Origin: Desulfovibrio desulfuricans
GTDB taxonomy: Bacteria; Desulfobacterota; Desulfovibrionia; Desulfovibrionales; Desulfovibrionaceae
Direction: 5' to 3'
Length of the DNA stretch: 15,509 bases
Assembly: GCA_003251995.1 (NCBI GenBank)
Contig: QKDT01000263.1
Coordinates: forward strand, 1-15,509
In this document: positions 1 to 5,472 of the stretch, piece by piece
Numbering within the stretch: position 1 is the stretch's first letter
How the letters are laid out: each line of letters begins with the position of its first letter
The notes under the pieces: model-generated
Databases searched by the model: none
Told to the model about the DNA's origin: nothing
The model's input: only the letters and a program-made list of their open reading frames with translations
Program-made: the position numbers and the translations under genes

Positions 1-804
1 ATCGGCAGAGGCCACAAAGCGCGCCACATAGTCGTTGGCTGGCGATTGCAGTATCTGCTCCGGCGTGCCGGTCTGTACCACCGCGCCGTCCTGCAACAGC
101 ACAATGCGGTCGCCAAGACGAAAGGCCTCGTTAAGATCGTGGGTGATAAAAATGATGGTCTTGTGGATATCCTGCTGAAGGGCCAGCAGTTCTTCCTGCA
201 TTTCTTGGCGAATAAGCGGATCAAGCGCGCTGAAAGCTTCGTCCATCAGCAGTACTTCTGGCTCCATGGCCAAGGCCCTGGCAAGGCCCACACGTTGTTT
301 CATGCCGCCGGAAAGTTGCCGGGGATAGGCATTGGCCCACTGAGAGAGGCCCACGCGTTCAAGCATTTCACCGCCTTTTTTCAGGCGTTGGGTTTCATCC
401 ACGCCCATGGCCTCCAGGCCAAAGGCCGCATTTTGCAGCACAGTACGGTGTGGAAACAGGGCAAAATTCTGAAAAACCATGCCGAAACAGCGTTGGCGCA
501 CCCGGCGCAACTCTCGCAGTTTCATGTGCATGATGTCCTGACCATCCACAAGCACGGAGCCGGATGTGGGCATGATCAGACCATTAAGGCAACGCAGCAG
601 TGTGGATTTGCCGCTGCCAGAAAGCCCCATAACCACGAGCAATTCGCGTTCAGAAAAATCGAGGGAAACATCGCGCAGCGCCATGGTAGACCGGGTCTGC
701 CGCAAAATATCTTCGCGAGAGGCCCCCTTGGACGCCAATTGAAGGGCATGCTCCGGGTTTGGCCCGAAGACTTTGAACAAATTCTTGACGGAAATCTTTG
801 CCAT
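1..804 (-). CDS. proV: Glycine betaine/L-proline ABC transporter ATP-binding protein, ProV-like (3' end outside window)
   Basis: Likely ATPase subunit of an osmoprotectant (glycine betaine/proline/choline) importer; it would work at the cytoplasmic face of the membrane with ProW and ProX partners, which are not in the window. The frame stays open for 268 codons to the window edge. Visible motifs are Walker A GLSGSGKST (about residues 61–69), a Q-loop in GMVFQNFALFPH, ABC signature QLSGGMKQRVGLARAL, Walker B VLLMDEAFSALDPLIR and the H-loop IFITHDLNEAF. The N-terminal extension before Walker A and the stretch LASKGASREDIL are typical of ProV rather than a generic importer ATPase. ProV usually runs to about 400 residues with C-terminal CBS domains; these would lie beyond the edge and cannot be confirmed. 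Start: ATG at 804 with AGGAGA 5 nt upstream. Substrate assignment is by family resemblance only. Confidence 0.85.
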   Translation of the reverse strand, partial: MAKISVKNLFKVFGPNPEHALQLASKGASREDILRQTRSTMALRDVSLDFSERELLVVMGLSGSGKSTLLRCLNGLIMPTSGSVLVDGQDIMHMKLRELRRVRQRCFGMVFQNFALFPHRTVLQNAAFGLEAMGVDETQRLKKGGEMLERVGLSQWANAYPRQLSGGMKQRVGLARALAMEPEVLLMDEAFSALDPLIRQEMQEELLALQQDIHKTIIFITHDLNEAFRLGDRIVLLQDGAVVQTGTPEQILQSPANDYVARFVASAD

Positions 805-1263
805 ATACTCTCCTTCTGCCGCAGCAAAGATGTTGCGGGTGTAGCCCCGGGGAGGGACGAGTATATGGAAGCACGGCCCCAAAATGGCCGTCAAAACGAA
901 CGGGCTGGAGTCATCAGCGCAGACAGCACCAGCTCTTGAACGCCTCCTCGGTTATTACCGAACTTCCATAATGTTAATACAAAATCGTTCATCAACCACA
1001 ACAGAAGAAGATCATAACTCTAGACAATGCAGACTGTGGCACGTGCCTATGATCTTTGTAATTTCTGTACCAATACAAGCACGATACTATAAATTTTATC
1101 TTTGTGCAAATCCGCCAATTTACGTCGTAAAAATTTCTTAGAAATGTTACAATGTATTATAAATTCGTACGGCCCGATCAAAACACAAGACTGTGAATTT
1201 TTGATTGAAAGCACATACGTTTAAAGATGGTTTGAAGTATAGAATATGGAAGAAAAAAGCTTA
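805..1263. other. AT-rich gap upstream of proV, downstream of umuC
   Basis: No convincing gene. The part from about 955 to 1250 is clearly richer in A+T than its neighbours. For proV it is the 5' region and holds a candidate promoter, a 13-bp palindrome at 1119–1131, and two small inverted repeats nearer the gene (948–961, 5-bp stem with a 4-nt loop; 873–891, 6-bp stem with a 7-nt loop). umuC ends at 1264 and is followed at once by a run of six T in its sense direction, but the only stem before it is three base pairs, so I do not call a terminator. Confidence 0.6.
1081..1109 (-). promoter_or_regulatory. Candidate sigma70 promoter for proV
   Basis: On the minus strand TTGCAC (1104–1109) is followed after exactly 17 nt by TATCGT (1081–1086). 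Each hexamer matches the consensus at four positions or more. Transcription from here would give a leader of about 270 nt before the proV start. The surrounding DNA is AT-rich and contains other -10-like strings (a perfect TATAAT near 1155–1160 on the same strand, without a good -35), so the exact promoter is uncertain. Confidence 0.35.
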
Positions 1264-2592
1264 TCAGCACCGGGCAAGGGGGAGCTCGTCCCAGCAGGTG
1301 GTGAGGCGGGGCGAGCGGTGCTCTTGCCGCATATGCCAGGGGGCCTCGCCCATGCCCTGCGCACCAAAAATAACCGTGTCGCGACCAAATCGGTTGTTGA
1401 TGTCATCCAGAGAACGCATGAGGCGCTGCCGCTTGCCATCGCCATGCGCTTCAAGACCGGCTGCAAGGTTCAGCAAGTTGCCCTGCATGGCATCGACCAG
1501 CTCAAGACCATAGAGCATCACCCCCGCCTTGGCATAGGCAAAGCCAGGTATGAATATGCGCTCTAGGCCATCAAGGGCCGCCCGGATAAACTGCTGGCTG
1601 TCCGCAGTGGCTACAGGTAAGGGACACTGAACCGTTTGGTCATACAGGCGCTCACCTGCCGCAGCCTGACCAGGGCGCGCAGTGCGGATATGCACTGCCA
1701 GACCGCTGGCAACCAGGCCATCACGCCGCAACCGCGTAGCAGCACGCACGGCAAATGTGGATAATGCCTGAGCCAGCATGGCCTTATCGTGGATACGCTG
1801 TGCGAAAGAGCGTGTGGACATGAGGGTTTTGCGCGTGACGGGTGCCGTTTCATTGCCAATACAGGGCACACCACGCAACTCCAGAGCTGTGCGCCATCCC
1901 GTCACAGAAAGCAAACGCCGCAGCAATATATCATCAGCTTTTTTCATGTGCAGGGCTGTGCGTATGCCCTCACCCCATAGATGCCGGGCCTGTCGTCGCC
2001 CCACGCCCCAAACATCCTCAACAGGCGTATTGCCCAGCACCCGGTCGATATCGGCCTCACGCCTCGCCAGGGAAAACACGCCCTCATAGGAGGCGTGCTT
2101 TTTGGCAACATGTGTGGCAAGCTTGGCAAGGGTGCGCGTTGCCCCCACGCCAACAGAAACCGTGATGCCCGTCCAGCGCTGAATACGCTGCCGCACATCG
2201 CGGCAAAATTCGGGCAGGTTTGCCTGATGCGGGGCATCAAGCCGCACAAAGCACTCATCAATGGAGTATGGCTCTACCTGCGAGCAAACCTGCTCAAGAA
2301 TGTGAACCACCCGGGCGGAAATATCACCGTAAAGAGCATAATTGGAAGAAAAAACCGCCACGTTCATTTCGCGCAACTGGGAGCGCAGCTTGAATTCCGG
2401 CGCGCCCATGGGGATGCCCAGGGCCTTGGCCTCTGCCGAGCGTGCGACAATGCACCCGTCGTTATTGGACAGCACCACAACCGGACGATCAACAAGATCA
2501 GGCCGGAACAGTTTTTCGCACGATGCATAAAAATTGTTGCAATCCACAAGCGCCCATAGGGCTGCTGGCGAGTCAGAGTTTATGGATGACAT
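1264..2592 (-). CDS. umuC: DNA polymerase V catalytic subunit UmuC (Y-family, error-prone)
   Basis: Y-family translesion polymerase; with two processed UmuD' chains it forms Pol V and copies past DNA lesions. The 442-residue protein is close to the usual length (about 420). Palm residues are present: first metal-binding Asp in ALVDCNNFYASCEKLFRP (D17), then YSIDECFVRLD (SIDE, 110–113). GVGATRTLAKLATHVAKKH marks the fingers/palm region, and VWGVGRRQARHLWGEGI the helix-hairpin-helix thumb. The end, with INNRFGRDT, AQGMGEAPWHMRQEHRSPR and a closing TTCWDELPLAR, is the UmuC-specific C-terminal domain (DUF4113 type). I start it at ATG 2592; an in-frame TTG at 2601 is less likely. It overlaps the 3' end of umuD by 20 nt, so the two are probably translationally coupled. 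The clamp-binding motif appears degenerate (see findings). Confidence 0.93.
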   Translation of the reverse strand: MSSINSDSPAALWALVDCNNFYASCEKLFRPDLVDRPVVVLSNNDGCIVARSAEAKALGIPMGAPEFKLRSQLREMNVAVFSSNYALYGDISARVVHILEQVCSQVEPYSIDECFVRLDAPHQANLPEFCRDVRQRIQRWTGITVSVGVGATRTLAKLATHVAKKHASYEGVFSLARREADIDRVLGNTPVEDVWGVGRRQARHLWGEGIRTALHMKKADDILLRRLLSVTGWRTALELRGVPCIGNETAPVTRKTLMSTRSFAQRIHDKAMLAQALSTFAVRAATRLRRDGLVASGLAVHIRTARPGQAAAGERLYDQTVQCPLPVATADSQQFIRAALDGLERIFIPGFAYAKAGVMLYGLELVDAMQGNLLNLAAGLEAHGDGKRQRLMRSLDDINNRFGRDTVIFGAQGMGEAPWHMRQEHRSPRLTTCWDELPLARC

Positions 2593-3019
2593 AGGTGACA
2601 ACGCCCCAGATATGCACGAATTCGCGTTCCGTAATATCTATGGGTGAAAAATTGCTGTTTTCGGGTGCCAGCAGCACGCGACCATCTCGTCGCAACAGAC
2701 GCTTGACGGTCAACTCCCCTTCCAGTGCGGCTATAACCACTTTGCGGTGACCGGCCTCCACAGAGCGGTCAACCACAAGGAGATCACCGTCATGAATTCC
2801 AGCGCCAAGCATGGATTCTCCGTGTGCGCGCACAAAAAAAGTAGCCGCTTCGTTTCGCACCAAATGACGGTGCAAATCAAGCTTGCAGTCAAGATGATCC
2901 TCTGCTGGTGAAGGAAATCCAGCCTCCACCGGGGCAAGATACAAAGGCCCCCCTGCTCTATCGACAGGTGCAACCGAAGCTGAGGCCACGAGTTCCAATG
3001 AAGACGAAATGAACGCCAT
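2573..3019 (-). CDS. umuD: DNA polymerase V subunit UmuD (S24 self-cleaving)
   Basis: Accessory subunit of Pol V; RecA-stimulated self-cleavage converts it to UmuD'. The 148-residue chain has the expected cleavage site VEA|GFPSPAED, that is A33–G34, the Ala-Gly form also seen in LexA and MucA rather than the Cys-Gly of E. coli UmuD. The nucleophile is Ser69 in AHGESMLGAGIHDGDLLVVD and the general base is Lys106 in GELTVKRL. Ser is 35 residues after the Gly and Lys 37 after Ser, the same spacing as in E. coli (G25, S60, K97). Start: ATG 3019 with AGGAG upstream; a longer frame begins at 3106 but its extra 29 residues do not look like UmuD. It is the first gene of umuDC and divergent from the CI-like repressor at 3227. 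Confidence 0.94.
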   Translation of the reverse strand: MAFISSSLELVASASVAPVDRAGGPLYLAPVEAGFPSPAEDHLDCKLDLHRHLVRNEAATFFVRAHGESMLGAGIHDGDLLVVDRSVEAGHRKVVIAALEGELTVKRLLRRDGRVLLAPENSNFSPIDITEREFVHIWGVVTYVIHKL

Positions 3020-3226
3020 ACCGTCTCCTGTGGATCGGTTAGCCACATTGTACAAATGGGCTGGCAAAATTTTTGAAAGACCAAAACAAAGCCGCGCGAC
3101 CATCAACTTTTAGCTTATTTTATCCTTGCAAGCAACGTCTGAGATTGATACCTTGAATGAAAAGTTGAAACAACCCCGCCGAGAGCGTGCGCGGCAGCCC
3201 CCATCCGCGTGAAAGCGAGGAACAGC
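3020..3226. promoter_or_regulatory. Divergent umuD / repressor promoter region with operator-like repeats
   Basis: This 207-bp gap drives umuDC leftward and the repressor gene rightward. On the minus strand TACAAT (3047–3052) is a good -10 about 28 nt before the umuD ATG; no matching -35 at 17 nt is visible. An 8-bp palindrome TTGTACAA (3048–3055) overlaps it. An inverted pair of the 9-mer AAAAGTTGA lies at 3103–3111 (minus orientation) and 3160–3168 (plus orientation); the second runs into the dyad GTTG-AAA-CAAC (3164–3174). These are plausible repressor sites. I cannot match them to a known LexA box. For the repressor gene TTGCAA (3126–3131) with TACCTT 17 nt later is only a weak promoter candidate. 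Confidence 0.5.
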
Positions 3227-3916
3227 ATGCCCGAAAAATCAGATTTTAAAGAAACATTGCACAGGCTTATGCAAGCCTTGGGCGTTGTCAGCGATGCCGA
3301 ACTGGCAAGATCGCTGGGCATAACCCCGCAGTCTGTGAGCGGCGCTCGCAAGCGTGGGGAGGTGCCGCCTTCATGGATTCAAACCTGCGCCGCCCAGACT
3401 GGCGTAAACGCCCACTGGCTTTTTTTTGGGAGCGGCCCTATGCGCTTGCCAGAAGCCGCCGATGGCGAACTGCCCAGTATTCAGGCTGATTGCGAGACTG
3501 ACCTTATCAGTGTGCCGCTTGCGGAAGCCAGGCTCTCGGCAGGTACCGGCAGCCTTGAAGTAAATAGCCACAGTCAGGGCAGTTACGCCTTTAGAGGCGA
3601 TTTTTTGCGCCGGAAAGGCAACCCCAGGCGTATGGTGCTGATGCGAGTTTCTGGTGACAGTATGGTACCAGAGATTTTTGACAATGATCTGGTGTTGCTG
3701 GACCGGGGCCAAACAGAAATCAGCCCAGGGCGGCTCTATGCCGTAGGGTTTGAGGATGCCATCTACATAAAGCGCATTGACAAGCTCCCGGGAAAGATTG
3801 TTCTGAATAGCGTCAATCCTGCCTACCCTCCCGTAAGCCTTGACCTGCGGGGCGATTGCGCCGATCAGTTCAGGGTCATTGGGCGTGTGCTCTGGTCTGG
3901 AAGGGAATACAGGTAA
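3227..3916 (+). CDS. Phage CI-like transcriptional repressor with S24 peptidase domain
   Basis: Probable DNA-damage-responsive transcriptional repressor, 229 residues. Residues about 8–75 are a CI-type helix-turn-helix (SDAELARSLGITPQSVSGAR is the core, with HWLFFGSGPMR after it). Residues about 95–229 are a LexA/signal-peptidase-like S24 fold: Ser145 in MRVSGDSMVPEIFDNDLVLL and Lys182 in AIYIKRI, 37 residues apart as in UmuD and LexA. A possible Ala-Gly cleavage bond (A105–G106) sits in ARLSAGTGS. Start: ATG 3227 with GAGG upstream; an in-frame GTG at 3209 lacks a better ribosome site. Its divergent position next to umuDC, with shared inverted repeats, suggests it controls itself and umuDC; this is inference. 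It could be a domesticated prophage repressor. It is not obviously the genome's LexA, whose N-terminal winged helix looks different. Confidence 0.85.
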   Translation: MPEKSDFKETLHRLMQALGVVSDAELARSLGITPQSVSGARKRGEVPPSWIQTCAAQTGVNAHWLFFGSGPMRLPEAADGELPSIQADCETDLISVPLAEARLSAGTGSLEVNSHSQGSYAFRGDFLRRKGNPRRMVLMRVSGDSMVPEIFDNDLVLLDRGQTEISPGRLYAVGFEDAIYIKRIDKLPGKIVLNSVNPAYPPVSLDLRGDCADQFRVIGRVLWSGREYR

Positions 3917-3922
3917 GAATAC

Positions 3923-3951
3923 TTGCATACGCCCAATGGCGCGCGTATACT
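3923..3951 (+). promoter_or_regulatory. Strong sigma70 promoter for the LprI-like gene
   Basis: TTGCAT (3923–3928), a 17-nt spacer and TATACT (3946–3951): five of six consensus matches in the -10, four of six in the -35, ideal spacing. It starts 7 nt after the stop codon of the repressor gene and lies 36 nt before the downstream ATG, giving a short leader. This argues that the LprI-like gene is transcribed on its own rather than only by read-through. Confidence 0.75.
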
Positions 3952-3987
3952 TTCAACGTATCAGATTTATTCGTCAAGGAGTCTGGG

Positions 3988-4515
3988 ATGTCGCTTGCTC
4001 GCCGTTCCCCTACAACTTTTTTTACAAATCTTGCCGCAATAGCCATGCTCTGCGCGGTACTGCTTGTGACGACTCATGCTCAAGCTGCGGAGGCAACGTC
4101 ACAGTCTGTGGCACCCGCCCCACAAGCAAGTGAGCCTGCTCCCGTCAGCAACCCTGAGCAACAGGAACCCGCCCTACCGGCGGATAATCTTTACAGTCAG
4201 ACGTATCAGACCTGCATGGATGAGGCCGCAGGTGTGACCACGGGCATGCAGGACTGCATGACCGCGGAACAGGAACGCCTTGAAACACGTCTGGCGGCAC
4301 AACGTACCCGCGTTGCCGCAGCTCTGAATCAGGAACGAGCCAAGGCGTTTAATGACGCGCTGGAATCATGGGATACTTTGCGCAAAAGTGGTTCACTAGC
4401 CATGTTTGATCCAGAGGGCGGCACGCTCTCTCCGCTCATGGCATCGCTATGGTATCTGGAACAAACAGCACGGATGACGCGCTGGGTGGACGGATTGCAG
4501 GAAAGTACTGAGTAG
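3988..4515 (+). CDS. Secreted LprI/DUF1311-like protein
   Basis: Small exported protein of 175 residues. The N-terminus is a classical signal peptide: basic MSLARRS, a hydrophobic core FFTNLAAIAMLCAVLLV, and an AQA|AEA cleavage site near residue 33. A Pro/Ala-rich linker (about 37–66) leads to a domain resembling the LprI/DUF1311 family: YQTCMDEAAGVTTGMQDCM with Cys76 and Cys90, then a charged helical stretch with Glu-rich heptads and a C-terminal WYLEQTARMTRWVDGL. Some members of that family inhibit lysozymes; the function here is not established. The two cysteines could form a disulfide in the periplasm. Start ATG 3988 has AAGGAG 7 nt upstream; a longer frame from 3856 would overlap the repressor gene and bury the signal peptide. 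It has its own promoter and terminator, so it looks monocistronic. Confidence 0.75.
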   Translation: MSLARRSPTTFFTNLAAIAMLCAVLLVTTHAQAAEATSQSVAPAPQASEPAPVSNPEQQEPALPADNLYSQTYQTCMDEAAGVTTGMQDCMTAEQERLETRLAAQRTRVAAALNQERAKAFNDALESWDTLRKSGSLAMFDPEGGTLSPLMASLWYLEQTARMTRWVDGLQESTE

Positions 4516-4561
4516 CAGTTAAATTACATCGGCATTAGTGCTGGCAGAATCAAAACAACTA

Positions 4562-4589
4562 AGCGTATCCTTTTGGGTACGCTTTTTTT
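4562..4589 (+). terminator. Intrinsic terminator after LprI-like gene
   Basis: A 9-bp stem, AGCGTATCC (4562–4570) with GGGTACGCT (4575–4583), one pair being G·T, a TTTT loop, then a run of T to 4589. It is 46 nt after the stop codon. Confidence 0.92.
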
Positions 4590-4964
4590 CGTCCTGCAAA
4601 TACCCAACATTGGTAGCATTGATTTCTGGTGAAAAATTTAAAGATATCTAGCTCGTTAAAATGCGGATTCCGTCAACGGGGGCACGCAGCCTCTCTATAA
4701 GGTGGGAATCAGCATACTTACAGGCTGCTGCAAACCTTATAAAAGAGTGCATGACTCAGAGGTTGCCCCTTTGGCTAAGTCTCTATGATTAACAACTCAA
4801 AGCAACTGGAAGAGCAGGCCGAGAGAATCAGGCATAAGAAAGGTGGCTTACAGGCCGAAATGGGCACAAAAAAGAAAGCCTGCGGCACGTAAAGAAGTAA
4901 CCTTCTTCAACAATGCAAAGGAAGATTTTTTTACAAAGGCACAAGCCGCTTGTAACAAACGACG
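4590..4964. other. Intergenic region between two convergent terminators
   Basis: No recognised gene. It separates the plus-strand LprI-like unit from the end of the minus-strand ribosomal cluster. It holds a cluster of complementary segments (4678–4770) annotated separately. It also holds two short overlapping plus-strand open frames, 43 codons at 4661–4792 and 35 codons at 4785–4892. Neither has a convincing ribosome site or family resemblance, so I do not call them genes. Confidence 0.5.
4678..4770. ncRNA. Candidate pseudoknotted structured RNA (strand uncertain)
   Basis: Three perfect helices can be drawn. The outer one pairs GGGGCA (4679–4684) with TGCCCC (4764–4769), extendable by a G·T pair (4678 with 4770). 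Inside it, GCAGCCT (4686–4692) pairs with AGGCTGC (4722–4728). The loop of that hairpin contains TATAAGGT (4696–4703), which pairs with ACCTTATA (4734–4741) beyond the hairpin. That gives a pseudoknot, or two mutually exclusive helices. I recognise no known riboswitch or ncRNA family. A small regulatory RNA, a cis-acting element, or chance are all possible. Confidence 0.3.
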
Positions 4965-4985
4965 AAGGGGCGCAGAGCGCCCCTT
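4965..4985 (-). terminator. Probable intrinsic terminator of the ribosomal cluster (after rplQ)
   Basis: In the minus-strand transcript AAGGGGCGC and GCGCCCCTT form a 9-bp GC-rich stem with a TCT loop, starting 28 nt after the rplQ stop. The tail CGTCGTTTGTT is only moderately T-rich, so efficiency is uncertain. A weaker 5-bp hairpin follows at 4941–4953. Confidence 0.75.
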
Positions 4986-5013
4986 TGTCAGTATTTGTAA
5001 ACCAGCAAAGCAA

Positions 5014-5472
5014 TTACGCTTCAGTGGTTTCTTCAGCCTTGGGCTTGCGGGTACGTTTGGGCTTTGCAGGAGCCTCTTCAACGGGCTTAGCTTCTTCAGC
5101 AGGAGCCGCTTCAAGAGAGCGCGAAAGCTCAATAATGGCCATGGGGGCGTTGTCGCCCTTGCGGGGCATGGCCAGCTTAAGGATACGGGTGTAACCGCCG
5201 GGAACACCGGCGAAGACAGGGCCGATCTCGTCAAAAAGGCGCTGAACCAAAGCGTGATCGTTCAACACACGGTAAGCCTGACGGCGAGCGTGCAGGTCGT
5301 TGCGCTTGGCAAGGGTGATCAGGGGTTCCACCACCCGGCGCAGTTCCTTGGCCTTGATTTCCGTGGTGCGAATTTTGCCATGGATCAGCAGGGCCTTAGC
5401 GAGATTATGCAACAGGGCCTTACGGTGCGCAGGCGTACGCGAGAGTTTCCTGCCGGAATTGCTATGCCTCAT
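5014..5472 (-). CDS. rplQ: 50S ribosomal protein L17
   Basis: Large-subunit protein at the peptide exit tunnel region. The opening MRHSNSGRKLSRTPAHRKAL and the motif GKIRTTEIKAKELRRVVEPL are diagnostic of L17. The core ends near residue 120 (MAIIELSRSLE); about 30 further residues form a low-complexity tail of Ala/Glu/Pro, then the basic cluster KPKRTRKPK and an acidic end. The E. coli protein has 127 residues, so this one (152) is extended. Start ATG 5472 with AAGGAAG upstream; it lies inside the last codons of rpoA (11-nt overlap), which points to translational coupling. It is the last gene of the cluster. Confidence 0.97.
   Translation of the reverse strand: MRHSNSGRKLSRTPAHRKALLHNLAKALLIHGKIRTTEIKAKELRRVVEPLITLAKRNDLHARRQAYRVLNDHALVQRLFDEIGPVFAGVPGGYTRILKLAMPRKGDNAPMAIIELSRSLEAAPAEEAKPVEEAPAKPKRTRKPKAEETTEA

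Noticed and set aside
46..939. Long plus-strand open frame over the proV region
   Set aside because: It is antisense to a frame carrying every ABC ATPase motif (Walker A/B, signature, H-loop) and has no family features itself.
1240..1263. Intrinsic terminator after umuC
   Set aside because: A run of six T follows the stop codon, but only a three-base stem can be formed before it.
3020..3106. Longer UmuD N-terminus from 3106
   Set aside because: The extra residues cover the promoter/operator region and would shift UmuD away from its normal length; ATG 3019 has AGGAG.
3227..3916. Calling the repressor lexA
   Set aside because: The N-terminal domain is of phage CI helix-turn-helix type rather than the LexA winged helix; only the S24 half is shared.
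3020..4600. Prophage at the accessory block
   Set aside because: A CI-like repressor is present, but there is no integrase, structural, lysis or replication gene nearby and no flanking tRNA.
4678..4770. tRNA-like acceptor stem GGGGGCA/TGCCCCT spanning 93 nt
   Set aside because: No T-arm (no GTTCGA-type loop), no D-arm and no anticodon stem can be placed on either strand, so it is not a tRNA or tmRNA end.
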